Origin: an uncultured Alphaproteobacteria bacterium
GTDB lineage: Bacteria > Pseudomonadota > Alphaproteobacteria > Micropepsales > Micropepsaceae
Direction of reading: 5' to 3'
Assembly (NCBI GenBank): GCA_903857685.1
Contig: CAIOFO010000010.1
Location: 1-64,000 of the forward strand
DNA length: 64,000 nt
How positions within the stretch are numbered: position 1 is the stretch's first letter; the number at the start of each line of letters is the position of its first letter. Positions 24,898-34,609 of this stretch are shown here, one piece after another. The notes under the pieces are model-generated. The model did no database searches and was not told the origin of the DNA. It saw only the letters and a list, made by a program, of their open reading frames with translations. The position numbers and the translations under genes are program-made.

Positions 24898-26757
24898 TTA
24901 AGCTCCTGCCTGCTGGTTTTTCGGAAGAGGAATCGCGTCGAAGGCGATGGTCATTCTGGCCTGATCGGAATGAAAAGGCACGGTGCCGTGCCACAGGAAA
25001 GACGGGAAAAGCACCAGCCGGCCGGGTTTTGGCTGAACGATGCGCCGTATTGTGTCGGCAAACCCCAGATCGGCGGAGGGTTCACCGAATTTGAGCCAGC
25101 CCTGCTTGGTCGTGGCGTCGCCGGCGACGTCTGGAACATCGACATAATAACATGAGCTGATCCAGCCGGTATGAATATGGTTGGTGTGAAAACCGCCATC
25201 TTGCATGCGGGATGACCAGGAGCCGGAAAATCGGAATTGGTCGGTGCGTCTTCCAAGGAAGGGATGGCTTGGGTCGTCTTTCATGCCCTCGATATAGCGG
25301 CCCAGTGCATCGGTAATGCGCCATTTCAATTTATCACGCAGGGCATGGCGGTATTGAAAAATGTCCTCTGGTACGCGCGTGCCGCCGCGCAAAGTCTGGC
25401 TGAAGAATTGCCGTGCGCTTGAATGCAGCGTTTCGAGATGTGTCCGCAGATCGGCGTGAAAGGCGGCAATATCGGAATAGCCCTCCGGCGGATCGAGATC
25501 GAAAATCTGCACGAAACGATCATAGTCATTCAGGAGATCTTCGCGGCTGTCGTTGTTTGCGCGATAGCACAGCCCCAGAACCGCAAGCGCCGCCTGATTG
25601 TGGGGCGACCGGGCGATGGCGCCCTCCACCAGTGTCTGTGCCTTTGGTGAATCGGCCTGGCCGAGCAGGTAGTAGGCAAAGGCGGTTTGCAGGTCCGCAT
25701 CATCCGGACAGGATTTCCGGCCGGTTTCAAAAGCGGCAATGGCGCCGCCATGGTCGCCCAGCGCGCTCATTGCCCGGGCCAGGCCAATATGCGCGGCGGC
25801 GTGGCCGGGCGCGAGTTTCAGGGCTCGCTGATAGTACCCTACGGCATCGCAGGCACGCTCCAATAGCTGTAGTTGGTCGCCCTTGGCCGTGGGTGGAACC
25901 GGCGAGGCCGGTCGCGCCACGATGGCCTGGTCATACGAACGCAGCATCTCCGAATCGCGGTCCGCGCGGTGCAGTAGCTCGTTAAGCAGCAAATGGGTTT
26001 TCAGATCCATCGGATCTTGCGCCAGCACACGGCGGTAAGCCGCTGCCGCGCGTTCCGGGTGATGCAAGTGTTCCAGGACGGTGGCCCGATTTCTTTCCGC
26101 TGCCAGCAGGGCGGGCGTCAGTGCCACGGCGCGGTCGAAATGCGGCAATGCTTCCGCGAAACGTCGCTGAAGCATCTTGGCAAATCCGAGGGAATTTTCC
26201 AGATCGGCGGCCACGTCATTTTCAGCCGGCAACCGCAATCCCGCCGAGAGTATGGCTTCGGCTTGCGGATAGGCTTCCAGTTCGTTCAAGGCTGCGCCCA
26301 AGCCTGCCAGCGCCGGCACGAAGCTGCCATTTCGCGCCAGGATGGCGCGATAGAGTTTTTCGGCATCACGCAACTGGCCGATGGTTCGCAAGGTGCCCGC
26401 CAGCGCCAGTTCGGCATCGGCAAATCCGGCGCGGGCCTGGAGGGCGTTCCGGTAGGCCGATACGGCTGCCGCCGATTCGCCTTTCGCGCGTAACGCATTG
26501 CCCAGGTAGAACAGCGCCATGGGTTGGCCGGGATTGTCTTTCAGCACCTGGGTCAGGATGCTTTCGGCTTCATCAGGCCGGTTTTGCTCCAGTCGCACGA
26601 CGCCCATCAGCATCATCGCCTGCGGCAAGCCGGGCCGCCGCCGCAGGACCTCGGCAAGCAGTTGTTCTGCCGTGCGACTGTCTCCGGCATTGAGATGCTG
26701 GACGGCACGGGACAACAAGCTGGGAGTGTCTTGCTCAGTCTGTTGAGCAGTGTTCAT
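24898..26757 (-). CDS. TPR-repeat protein with C-terminal 2-oxoglutarate/Fe(II) oxygenase domain
   Basis: This 619-residue protein has about ten tetratricopeptide repeats (residues 10-400; for example PMALFYLGNALRAKGESAAA and AHIGLARAMSALGDHGGAIA). A C-terminal oxygenase domain of the 2OG-FeII_Oxy_5 type follows. Likely iron ligands are in GGFHTNHIHTGWISSCYY and in LFPSFLWHGTVPF, with the Arg for 2-oxoglutarate in QARMTIAFD. Such enzymes hydroxylate proteins or small molecules, with TPRs presenting the partner. The ATG at 26757 starts the conserved part; the frame extends to 26841. The paired methyltransferase gene is downstream. Confidence 0.82.
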   Translation of the reverse strand: MNTAQQTEQDTPSLLSRAVQHLNAGDSRTAEQLLAEVLRRRPGLPQAMMLMGVVRLEQNRPDEAESILTQVLKDNPGQPMALFYLGNALRAKGESAAAVSAYRNALQARAGFADAELALAGTLRTIGQLRDAEKLYRAILARNGSFVPALAGLGAALNELEAYPQAEAILSAGLRLPAENDVAADLENSLGFAKMLQRRFAEALPHFDRAVALTPALLAAERNRATVLEHLHHPERAAAAYRRVLAQDPMDLKTHLLLNELLHRADRDSEMLRSYDQAIVARPASPVPPTAKGDQLQLLERACDAVGYYQRALKLAPGHAAAHIGLARAMSALGDHGGAIAAFETGRKSCPDDADLQTAFAYYLLGQADSPKAQTLVEGAIARSPHNQAALAVLGLCYRANNDSREDLLNDYDRFVQIFDLDPPEGYSDIAAFHADLRTHLETLHSSARQFFSQTLRGGTRVPEDIFQYRHALRDKLKWRITDALGRYIEGMKDDPSHPFLGRRTDQFRFSGSWSSRMQDGGFHTNHIHTGWISSCYYVDVPDVAGDATTKQGWLKFGEPSADLGFADTIRRIVQPKPGRLVLFPSFLWHGTVPFHSDQARMTIAFDAIPLPKNQQAGA

Positions 26758-26857
26758 CGCGTTCTGATTTTCGCCTGGTGGAATGGACCAAACGGTACAC
26801 AAGAATGCCGCAGCCGGTAAGCGCCCCAAATAATGTTGCAATAGCGGTCTGCATCAT
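26735..26857 (-). CDS. Possible 40-residue single-span membrane peptide
   Basis: An ORF from an ATG at 26857 encodes a helix TAIATLFGALTGCGILVYRL and a charged tail HSTRRKSERDEH. It lies in the 216-base gap before the MFS gene and runs 23 bases into the TPR/oxygenase gene, from which it is read in another frame on the same strand. The hydrophobic-then-basic layout is like real small membrane proteins, but there is no supporting homology. It may be chance. Confidence 0.2.
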   Translation of the reverse strand: MMQTAIATLFGALTGCGILVYRLVHSTRRKSERDEHCSTD

Positions 26858-26973
26858 GGTGCTATCGTTATCGGCATGGTCTGGATGTTTCCAAATAACC
26901 CATTGTAATATAAACATATTCTATAAATAATCGGTCTTACCGTGCCCACCAATCCTGTTCGCGAGGCGGTGCC

Positions 26974-28242
26974 ATGAACGCAGTCATGCCAACCAAGCTG
27001 AACCGCCAGCAGATCCTGGGGTTCTGGGCGTCATGGTCCGGCTGGATGCTCGATGGCATGGATTCGGTAATCTATGCCCTGGTTCTGAGCCCGGCGCTCA
27101 AGGAATTGCTGCCGCTATCGGGCTTGGCGGGCGGCCCCGCCGACATCGCCTTTGCCGGTTCGATCCTTTTCGCGCTGTTCCTGATGGGCTGGGGCCTGTC
27201 GTTCATCTGGGGGCCGATCGCCGACCGCTTCGGCCGCACCAAATGCCTGGCCGCCTCCATTCTCATTTTTTCCATTTTCACGGGCGCTGCTGCTTTGTCC
27301 CAAAATGTCTGGGAGCTGGGACTGTTCCGTTTCCTGGCGGGCATCGGCATCGGCGGCGAATGGGCAATGGCGGGCACATATATTGCCGAGGCATGGCCGG
27401 AAGACCGGCGCAAGGCAGGCGCCGGTTATCTGCAGACCGGATATTATGCCGGATTCTTTCTTGCCGCTGCGCTCAACTTCACCGTCGGCGCGCGCTATGG
27501 CTGGCGCGCCATGTTCCTGTGCGGCGCCGTGCCGGTGCTGGTGGCATTGTTCACGCTTGTCCGCGTCAAAGAACCGGCCCGTTGGGAAAAATCCCATGCC
27601 AGCACGGCGGGCGCGCCGCTGCGCATGATCTTCAGCGGCGAATATCTCAGCCGCACCATCGTCAATACGCTGCTGGTTTCCATCGCCATTGTTGGATTGT
27701 GGGCGGGCACCGTTTATGAGCCCACGGCCCTGCTGACGCTGGCCAAGAATGCGGGGCTGTCTCCTGTCAGCGGCACACGGCTTGTGTCGCTTGGCACCGC
27801 CATACTTTCCGTCGGCACGATTCTAGGCTGCCTGCTCGCGCCGGTGCTGGCGGAACGCTATGGCCGCAAGAAAACCCTGGCGGGATATTTCATCGGCATG
27901 GCGCTGGCGATCGCGCTGGCCTTTGGTTGGGCCTTTTACCTCCCCGCCGGATTGACGCCCTTCCTCGCGATCCTGTTCTTCCTGGGACTGGCGGGCGGCA
28001 ATTTTGCCATCTTCAGCCTGTGGCTGCCCGAGCAATATACCACCGCGATGCGCGCGACGGCCTTTGCCTTCTGCACATCATTCGGCCGCTTCCTTGGCGC
28101 GGCGGCGAATTTCGCAATTGCCGCCACGATTGCCTGGACCGGGTCGCTGGGCCATGTCATCGCCCTGACTGCGATACCCTTCGTGCTGGGTCTGGCCATC
28201 ATTCCTTTTGCGCTGGAAACCAAAGGGCGCAAGCTGCCTTAA
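26974..28242 (+). CDS. MFS transporter, aromatic acid:H+ symporter-like
   Basis: This 422-residue major facilitator protein has twelve predicted helices. It contains SWSGWMLDGMDSVIYALVL (helix 1, with the acidic residues typical of the AAHS/sialate groups), GPIADRFGRTKCLA (loop 2-3) and GIGIGGEWAMAGTYIAEAWP (helix 4). It would import a carboxylic acid with protons. The ATG at 26974 follows gcgaggcgg. It converges on malonyl-CoA synthetase with a 4-base overlap at the stops; that could link it to malonate or an acid that ends as malonate, but this is only proximity. Confidence 0.85.
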   Translation: MNAVMPTKLNRQQILGFWASWSGWMLDGMDSVIYALVLSPALKELLPLSGLAGGPADIAFAGSILFALFLMGWGLSFIWGPIADRFGRTKCLAASILIFSIFTGAAALSQNVWELGLFRFLAGIGIGGEWAMAGTYIAEAWPEDRRKAGAGYLQTGYYAGFFLAAALNFTVGARYGWRAMFLCGAVPVLVALFTLVRVKEPARWEKSHASTAGAPLRMIFSGEYLSRTIVNTLLVSIAIVGLWAGTVYEPTALLTLAKNAGLSPVSGTRLVSLGTAILSVGTILGCLLAPVLAERYGRKKTLAGYFIGMALAIALAFGWAFYLPAGLTPFLAILFFLGLAGGNFAIFSLWLPEQYTTAMRATAFAFCTSFGRFLGAAANFAIAATIAWTGSLGHVIALTAIPFVLGLAIIPFALETKGRKLP

Positions 28243-29753
28243 GACGTTGGGGCGTACAGACCGCGATATTCGTCCCGCATCAGGTTTTTCTGCACCTTTC
28301 CCATGGTGTTGCGCGGCAATTGCGCCAGGATGATCACCCGCTTGGGCAATTTGAATTTCGCCAGCTGCCCGCTGAGCGCAGCCATGATGCCATCTTCCGT
28401 AAGCTTAATGCCGGTCTTGGCGACGACGAAGGCGGTCACGCCTTCGCCGAAATCCCCGTGCGGCAGACCCACCACCGCCGATTCCTCTACCCCCGGCAGC
28501 GCATCGATCAGGTTCTCGACCTCCTTGGGATAAACATTGAAGCCGCCGGTGATGATGAGGTCCTTGCCGCGCCCGACGATATGGACATAGCCGTCGGCAT
28601 TGACGGTGCCCAGATCGCCGGTGATGAAAAAGCCATCCGGGCGAAACTCGGACGCGGTTTTCTCCGGCATCCGCCAATAGCCGGAAAAGACATTGGGGCC
28701 ACGCACTTCAATCATGCCGATCTCGCCGGGGGCGACGGGCCTGCCGTCTTCGCCGGCAATGCGCAGTTCCACCCCCGGCAATGGCAAACCGACCGAGTCT
28801 GGCAACCGCATTGCCTCATAGGGGTTGGATGTATTCATGTTGGTCTCGGTCATGCCATAGCGTTCCAGGATGGCATGGCCGGTTCGCTGCTGCCATTCGC
28901 GGTGGGTCTCGGCCAAAAGTGGTGCCGAGCCGGAAATGAAAAGCCGGATGCTGCGTGTGCTGTCCCTGTTGAGGCGCGCATCGGACAGAAGCCGGGTATA
29001 GAAAGTCGGGACTCCCATCATCACCGTTGCGCCGGGCAATCCGGCAAACATGGCGTCCAGATTGAATTTCGGCAGGAAGATCATGCTGGCCGATGACAAC
29101 AATGTGGTATTGGTTGCGACGAACAAGCCGTGCGTGTGAAAAATTGGCAGGGCATGCAGCAGGACGTCGCTCTGGGAATAGCGCCAGGCCTGTTTCAGGC
29201 TGCTGGCGTTGGAGAATAGATTGCCGTGCGAGAGCATGGCGCCCTTGGACCGCCCGGTGGTGCCCGATGTATAAAGAATGGCGGCCAGATCGCCCATTGC
29301 CATGGGCGCATCGGAAAATTCGGCGGGCGCGGCCCTTGCCTCCTCCATCAGCGTGCCGGACTGTCCGTCATCGCTGAGAGTGAGGATGCGCTCATCCGGA
29401 AAGAATCCGGCAATCTTTTCGCGGCTCCGGTCCGAACAGACAAAGACGGATGGCTCGGCGTCGCTTGCAAAATAGGCCAATTCTCCCGCGGTATAATCGC
29501 TATTGAGCGGCAAATAGATCGCGCCCAGGCGCAGGCAGGCCAGATACAGGAACAGTCCTTCCGGGGATTTTTCCACTTGCACGGCCACCCGTTCACCCGG
29601 TCCCACGCCGTGGCGCGTCAGCACATGGGCAAAGCGCGCCGCCGCGGCAAAGGCATCGCCATACGACAACGGCGCGCGCCCGGGCGGCAGGATGAAGTTG
29701 CGGTCCAGATCGCTGGCGGCCTGAACGATGCGGGCGTAGAGATTGTCTGCCAT
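28239..29753 (-). CDS. matB: Malonyl-CoA synthetase (AMP-forming)
   Basis: This 504-residue ANL-family acyl-CoA synthetase adenylates an acid and transfers it to CoA. Core motifs are LYTSGTTGRSKGAM (A3), ERYGMTETNMNTSNPYEA (A5), GYVHIVGRGKDLIITGG (A8) and the catalytic Lys in PRNTMGKVQKN (A10). The MTETNMNTSNPY motif and the overall sequence fit MatB enzymes, which make malonyl-CoA from free malonate. The ATG at 29753 begins the conserved region. No malonyl-CoA decarboxylase (matA) is next to it. Methylmalonate or a related dicarboxylate remains possible as substrate. Confidence 0.85.
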   Translation of the reverse strand: MADNLYARIVQAASDLDRNFILPPGRAPLSYGDAFAAAARFAHVLTRHGVGPGERVAVQVEKSPEGLFLYLACLRLGAIYLPLNSDYTAGELAYFASDAEPSVFVCSDRSREKIAGFFPDERILTLSDDGQSGTLMEEARAAPAEFSDAPMAMGDLAAILYTSGTTGRSKGAMLSHGNLFSNASSLKQAWRYSQSDVLLHALPIFHTHGLFVATNTTLLSSASMIFLPKFNLDAMFAGLPGATVMMGVPTFYTRLLSDARLNRDSTRSIRLFISGSAPLLAETHREWQQRTGHAILERYGMTETNMNTSNPYEAMRLPDSVGLPLPGVELRIAGEDGRPVAPGEIGMIEVRGPNVFSGYWRMPEKTASEFRPDGFFITGDLGTVNADGYVHIVGRGKDLIITGGFNVYPKEVENLIDALPGVEESAVVGLPHGDFGEGVTAFVVAKTGIKLTEDGIMAALSGQLAKFKLPKRVIILAQLPRNTMGKVQKNLMRDEYRGLYAPTS

Positions 29754-30010
29754 GGATCCATGCCGTCTCGCTATTGTCTTACTGGCACAGGCCAGCCGGC
29801 CCCTCAAGCTCCGTGCGTGATCGTGGGCGCTTGGGTCTGGAAGATGTAAGCAATCCCATCCCCGGAATATTCTCGCCGGGATCGAAAAACAGGGACTTTA
29901 CGAAGATTTCACCTCGCGAATATGGTTTTTCGGCGCGCAGTCTCCCGACCGGCTTGCTGGCGGGACTGGCGGCGGGAGGTTAAAGTGATTGCGGAAGGGG
30001 TCTGCGTCGG

Positions 30011-31861
30011 ATGACGGAACTGCTGTTGGACGAGGAGATCGCGGCGGCCGAAGCGGCGCAGATCGGAACATGGCTTTGGAAGCACGGCCAATTGCGCCTG
30101 TCCCGGCAAGCCCGCGCCTTGCTGGGCGCCGCATCTCCGGAGATCTCGCACGAAGAATTCCTGGCGCTGGTGGATCCCCAAGACCGCGCCGCCATGCAAA
30201 GCGGGCTGCGTGAGCGCCTGGAACGCGGCGCGATGCACGACATTGATTTCCGCCTGGCTGCCGACGGCGGATGGTGCCGGATGCGCGGCCGCGCCAATGA
30301 CGCCGGTGCAGGCGGCATCGTGCTGGAGATTGGTGACCGGCACCATTCCGTGCGGACCGACGACAGACTGGCCGCCATCGTCACTTCGTCTGATGACGCC
30401 ATCGTGGGCAAAACGCTTGACGGCATGGTGACCGACTGGAACCGCGGCGCGGAAGCTGTCTTCGGCTACTCCGCGGCCGAAATGATCGGAAAATCGCTGG
30501 CCATCCTGTTGCCGCCTGGCCGTGAGAAGGAGGAAGAAAACATCCTGGCGCGGATCCGCAAAGGTCAAAAAATCGACCATTTTGAAACCGTCCGGCGCCG
30601 CAAGGATGGCGAACTCATTGACGTTTCCGTCACGGTGTCGCCCGTCTGGAACCACGAAGGCGCGCTGATCGGCGCCTCGAAGGTGGCTCGCGATATCACA
30701 ACCGCCCGGCGCATCCAGGCCGATCTTATTGAGCGCGAAGCGCATCTACAATCAGTGCTCGATACCGTGCCCGATGCCATGGTGGTGATTGACACGCAAG
30801 GCATCATGCAGTCCTTCAGCGCCACGGCGGAGCGGCAGTTCGGCCACACCGCCGCCGAAGCGGTGGGGCAGAATGTCAGCATGCTGATGCCCGAGCCCTA
30901 TCGCAGCCAGCATGACGGATATATTTCCCGCTACAAGGCGACGGGTGAAAAGCGCATCATCGGCGTTGGCCGGGTGGTCGTCGGATTGCGCAAGGATGGT
31001 TCGACCTTTCCGATGGAATTGTCGGTCGGCGAGGTGCGGGCCGGAGCGCGGCGCCTCTTCACCGGCTTCCTGCGCGACCTTTCCGAGCGGCAGCAAAGCG
31101 CGCAGCGCATGCAGGATCTGCAGGCCGAACTGATTTTCATGTCGCGTTTCACGGCGTTGGGCGAAATGGCCTCGACCCTGGCGCATGAACTGAACCAGCC
31201 ATTGACCGCGGTTGCCAGCTACCTCAACGGCGCGCGGCGGCTCCTGGATGCCGGCAAGCCGGGTGATGCCGCCACGGCGCGCGCCGCCATCGACAACGCC
31301 GCCGCGCAGGCGTTGCGCGCGGGCGAAATCATCAAGCGCTTGCGGGAATTTGTCTCCCGCGGCGAAAGCGAGCGCGAGATCGAGAATCTTGGCAAATTGA
31401 TCGAAGAAGCCGGCGCATTGGCGCTGGTGGGGGCGAAGGAAACCGGCGCGCGCGTGTCCTTCCACCTCGATCCGCAAGCCCATTATGTGCTGGCGGACAA
31501 GATCCAGATTCAGCAGGTTCTGCTCAATCTGATTCGCAATGCGATCGAAGCCATGCAGGAAACCCCGCGCCGCGAACTGACGATTTCCACCAGCCTCCTG
31601 GATCCCGATACGATCGAAATCGTGGTGGCGGACACGGGCCCCGGCTTGGCGCCGGAAGTGATGGCAAAGCTGTTTCAGCCCTTCGTCACCACTAAGCGGC
31701 ATGGGATGGGCGTGGGATTGTCCATTTCGCGGACAATTGTCGAAGCACATGGCGGGCGATTGTCGGCGGAGGCGAACCCGGGCGGGGGCACGATATTCCG
31801 CCTGACGCTGAAAAACGCCAATCCGGAAGATGAGGGGAGCGATGGCATCGATATCGGATAA
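30011..31861 (+). CDS. fixL: Oxygen-sensor histidine kinase FixL
   Basis: This 616-residue soluble kinase lacks membrane spans. A degenerate N-terminal PAS (1-110) is followed by a PAS/PAC pair (about 120-235; [19 protein letters not shown]) and the FixL heme PAS (about 245-370). In the latter, His301 in [12 protein letters not shown] corresponds to the heme ligand and the Arg in IGVGRVVVG to the oxygen-sensing arginine. The phosphorylated His392 is in [13 protein letters not shown], and the ATPase has [20 protein letters not shown] and GMGVGLSIS. It should be active at low oxygen and phosphorylate FixJ, whose gene overlaps its end by 20 bases. The low-oxygen genes 15-30 kb downstream are likely final targets. 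Confidence 0.9.
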   Translation: MTELLLDEEIAAAEAAQIGTWLWKHGQLRLSRQARALLGAASPEISHEEFLALVDPQDRAAMQSGLRERLERGAMHDIDFRLAADGGWCRMRGRANDAGAGGIVLEIGDRHHSVRTDDRLAAIVTSSDDAIVGKTLDGMVTDWNRGAEAVFGYSAAEMIGKSLAILLPPGREKEEENILARIRKGQKIDHFETVRRRKDGELIDVSVTVSPVWNHEGALIGASKVARDITTARRIQADLIEREAHLQSVLDTVPDAMVVIDTQGIMQSFSATAERQFGHTAAEAVGQNVSMLMPEPYRSQHDGYISRYKATGEKRIIGVGRVVVGLRKDGSTFPMELSVGEVRAGARRLFTGFLRDLSERQQSAQRMQDLQAELIFMSRFTALGEMASTLAHELNQPLTAVASYLNGARRLLDAGKPGDAATARAAIDNAAAQALRAGEIIKRLREFVSRGESEREIENLGKLIEEAGALALVGAKETGARVSFHLDPQAHYVLADKIQIQQVLLNLIRNAIEAMQETPRRELTISTSLLDPDTIEIVVADTGPGLAPEVMAKLFQPFVTTKRHGMGVGLSISRTIVEAHGGRLSAEANPGGGTIFRLTLKNANPEDEGSDGIDIG

Positions 31862-32465
31862 TGCGGTCGTGCATCTGGTTGATGACGACGAGGAAGTGCG
31901 GCGGGCCCTCGCATTCCTGCTGGGCACGGCGGGCATGGCGGTTCGCGTCTATGAATCGGCAAATATTCTGCTGGACAAGCTCGACGTGACGCAATTTGGC
32001 GTCATCGTCAGTGACGTTCGCATGCCTGGAATAGACGGTATCCAGCTGCTGCAACATCTCAAGCAGAGGAAAGTGAACCTGCCGGTCATCGTCATGACCG
32101 GCCATGCCGATGTGGCCCTGGCGGTGGCGGCGATGAAGGCCGGCGCGGCGGATTTTATTGAAAAGCCTTTTTCCGACGAAGTACTCTTCGGTGCGATCCA
32201 GTCGGCGCTGGAGCGTTACGACCGGCCCGGGCAACTCGATTCCGAGGCTGTGGCCACGGCCCGCGCGCGACTGGCCACTCTGTCCGATCGTGAAAAGCAG
32301 GTGCTGGGCGGCCTTCTTGCCGGCCATCCCAACAAGACAATTGCCTATGACCTGGGTATCAGCCCGCGCACCGTCGAAGTGCACCGCGCCAGCGTCATGA
32401 AGAAGATGGACTCCAATAGCCTGTCCAAGCTGGTGCGAATGACGCTGCAGGCGGGAAATACCTAG
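31842..32465 (+). CDS. fixJ: Response regulator FixJ
   Basis: This 207-residue two-domain regulator has a receiver with DDDEEV and phospho-acceptor Asp58 in [11 protein letters not shown], Lys in IEKPF, and a LuxR/NarL-type helix-turn-helix ([36 protein letters not shown]). In rhizobia FixJ activates fixK and other K-type promoters; here the direct target is not in the window. The ATG at 31842 with gaggggagc upstream is preferred over the ATG at 31830. It overlaps fixL, as usual for coupled two-component genes. Confidence 0.9.
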   Translation: MASISDNAVVHLVDDDEEVRRALAFLLGTAGMAVRVYESANILLDKLDVTQFGVIVSDVRMPGIDGIQLLQHLKQRKVNLPVIVMTGHADVALAVAAMKAGAADFIEKPFSDEVLFGAIQSALERYDRPGQLDSEAVATARARLATLSDREKQVLGGLLAGHPNKTIAYDLGISPRTVEVHRASVMKKMDSNSLSKLVRMTLQAGNT

Positions 32466-32486
32466 TTTGCGCCGGAACCGGGACGG

Positions 32487-32515
32487 ACAAGCAGGCGTCA
32501 GGCCGCCTTGCTTGA
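32487..32515. terminator. Possible bidirectional hairpin after fixJ
   Basis: ACAAGCAGGCG and CGCCTTGCTTG pair with one bulge around a short loop, between the stops of fixJ and the convergent aminotransferase remnant and overlapping the remnant's end. There is no T tract, so termination is a guess. Confidence 0.3.
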
Positions 32516-32866
32516 CGCAATTGGGTGGGCGGCAAAGTATTCCATCGCCGATCCAACGCCGCTTCCGGTCAGGTTCACGCCGGCCAGACTGAGCCCCATT
32601 TCACACCCGGCCAGCGTGGCAAGCAGGGTCAGGTCATTGCTGCTGCCCAGATGTCCGATGCGGAACATGCGGCCTTTCACCTTGCCCAGTCCCGCGCCCA
32701 GCGAAAGATCAAATCTGCTCAGGATGATCTTGCGCAGTGCGTCGGCATCTATCGAAGCGGGGACAAGCACACCGGTCAGAACAGGCGAATGAAGCTCTGC
32801 ATCGGCGCATTGAATCGGCAGACCCCGTGCATCCACTGCCCCGCGCCTGCCCGCCGCATTCGGCAA
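32498..32866 (-). pseudogene. Remnant of a serine-glyoxylate/alanine-glyoxylate aminotransferase
   Basis: About 115 residues match the C-terminal small domain of class V serine-glyoxylate-type aminotransferases: LTGVLVPASIDADALRKIIL, DLSLGAGLGKVKGRMFRIGH and LLATLAGCEMGLSLAGV. The normal enzyme has about 400 residues. The N-terminal PLP domain, including the Schiff-base Lys, is missing and no related sequence is visible between 32866 and the GntR gene. This looks like a deletion remnant, not a frameshift. It could still be transcribed but cannot bind PLP. Confidence 0.75.
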
Positions 32867-33224
32867 ATATTCGCCACCGCCCCACCACCATTTTAATATG
32901 TGCAGCTCCAGTCCGCTCTCGGTGGGCGGCGCAGGGCGGTGGTGCGAATTTGCACGAATTAGGGCGCTTGCCTGTTTGGCAGGCGGTTATCTTCCCGGCG
33001 GTTAGCAATGCATCTGTCTGGCGCCCCATAGGCGGAAACTTGCCTTCAATCTGCCTGCAGCGAATTGGCAAAAACGTGCTGCGGCTTTGGCGCGGTCCCG
33101 AAAAATGTTATTTAATACCGAGGCGCGATTTTATTGCCCGGTAATCGGACCCGGCGCCAAGCTATCGCCGCTGCTCAGGGTAATCGGACCAAATGGCAGC
33201 AAGCAACTGTTGGAGCTTAGAAAA

Positions 33225-33977
33225 GTGACTGCGACAAAAAAGGTCCATGGCAAGACCCGCAAGGCGCGGAGTGCCAAGGCTGGCAAAGCTACGAACGGCA
33301 AATCGCTGCATGGCGAAATTCTTGCCAAGCTTCGTGATTATGTGGTGGAGGGCGGTCTGCTGAATGGAGAACGCATTCCTGAACGACAACTGTGCGAGTC
33401 ATTCGGCATTTCCCGCACGCCGCTGCGCGAGGCTCTCAAGGTCCTGGCTGCGGAAGGCCTGATTGACCTGCTGCCCAATCGCGGCGCACGGGTGCGCGTT
33501 CTCAGCCGGGTCGAGTTGCGCGAATTGTATGAAGTAATGGGCAGCATGGAAGCCCTGGCAGGCCGCGTGGCCTGTGAAAATATCACCGATGACGAATTGG
33601 CTGAGATAGAGAAGCTGCATCATGAGATGTATGCTTTTTACCTTAGGCGCGATTTGCATGCCTATTTCGACTGCAAGCAGAAAATCCACGAAAAGATCCT
33701 TCTGGTCGCGCGCAACGACCGGCTGGCGAAAACCTGTGCTGCTCTCGCCAACCAGCTGCGCCGTTCGCGCTATTCCGCGAACCTGGAGAACACGCGCGAT
33801 CGCTGGGCGGACGCGATGCGGGAGCATGAAGCCATTCTGGACGCGCTCAATCGGCGTGCCGGAAGCGAGCTCAGCGAGATTTTCTTCAGTCTTCTGCGCA
33901 ATAAGGGGATTGCCGCCATCGCGAAGTTGGATGAAATCATAATGCAGGACGCGGGTGCCGATGCCCGGCGAAGCTGA
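33225..33977 (+). CDS. GntR-family regulator (FadR/FCD type)
   Basis: This 250-residue regulator has a basic N-terminal tail (KTRKARSAKAGKATNGKS), a GntR winged helix (LRDYVVEGGLLNGERIPERQ, SFGISRTPLREALKVLAAEG) and a helical FCD ligand domain with likely metal-site residues (YFDCKQKIHEKIL, MREHEAILDAL). The GTG at 33225 with TTGGAG upstream is the likeliest start; the frame is open to 33087. FCD regulators respond to organic acids. Its target is unknown. It is 9 kb from the catabolic locus and the palindrome seen there is not a typical FadR-type operator, so it is a second-choice regulator for that regulon. Confidence 0.82.
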   Translation: MTATKKVHGKTRKARSAKAGKATNGKSLHGEILAKLRDYVVEGGLLNGERIPERQLCESFGISRTPLREALKVLAAEGLIDLLPNRGARVRVLSRVELRELYEVMGSMEALAGRVACENITDDELAEIEKLHHEMYAFYLRRDLHAYFDCKQKIHEKILLVARNDRLAKTCAALANQLRRSRYSANLENTRDRWADAMREHEAILDALNRRAGSELSEIFFSLLRNKGIAAIAKLDEIIMQDAGADARRS

Positions 33978-34237
33978 AATCAAGACAAAAGACGATATTC
34001 GACGCCACCTTGGCAATCAGCCACGCAGCGACGATCAGGTCCGCGCATACCCACATCGGGGGCGTTGCGGGCTTAAGTGTGCAAGGCCTATATGCTCCAT
34101 ATGGAAATGCTGCCGATTTCGTAACGCAGCCCGGATCGATAATTTTGAGGCGAAGAGACGAAACTTGCGATCGATCAATTTTCAGTCTTCGAAGGAATGG
34201 TAGAGATAGAGGGGAAATTTGCGGCGGCGAGGTGGTT

Positions 34238-34558
34238 ATGCAGGGACCTTTTGCAGAGCGTGAAAGAGGCTATGAGGCCAAATGGGCTCATGACGAGGAA
34301 ATCCACTTCAAGGTACTGGCCAAGCGCAACAATCTGCTGGGGCATTGGGCGGCAGAGACGTTGGGGCTGCAGGATGCCGCGGCCGACGAATATGCCATGG
34401 CGGTGGTTCACGCCGGTCTGGCGGGCAAGAGCGCCGATCCCGTATTTGAGAAAATTCTGCATGATTTCCATGCCGAGGGCATCAATCTTTCGGCGCGGGC
34501 GATCCACCAGAAAATGGAAGAACTTTTCCATGTTGCGAGCCTTGAGGTTGCGGGCTAG
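34238..34558 (+). CDS. F1-ATPase inhibitor zeta subunit-like (DUF1476)
   Basis: This 106-residue protein has the DUF1476/zeta layout: FAERERGYEAKWAHDEEIHF, RNNLLGHWAAETLGL and helices to the end. In Paracoccus the zeta subunit blocks reverse rotation (ATP hydrolysis) of the F1FO ATP synthase through its N-terminal segment. The ATG at 34238 has gcgagg upstream and matches the family start. The family is almost restricted to Alphaproteobacteria, so it helps place the organism. No ATP synthase gene is nearby, as usual. Confidence 0.85.
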   Translation: MQGPFAERERGYEAKWAHDEEIHFKVLAKRNNLLGHWAAETLGLQDAAADEYAMAVVHAGLAGKSADPVFEKILHDFHAEGINLSARAIHQKMEELFHVASLEVAG

Positions 34559-34609
34559 CCTTCCGGCGCGACGCACTGCGGCGCCTCCGGCCTTCTGGAG
34601 AATGCAAAC

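Noticed and set aside
33225-33977. GntR protein as the regulator of the shared palindrome
   Set aside because: It is far from the locus and FadR-type operators have a different form; the TetR gene inside the locus is the simpler choice. Not excluded.
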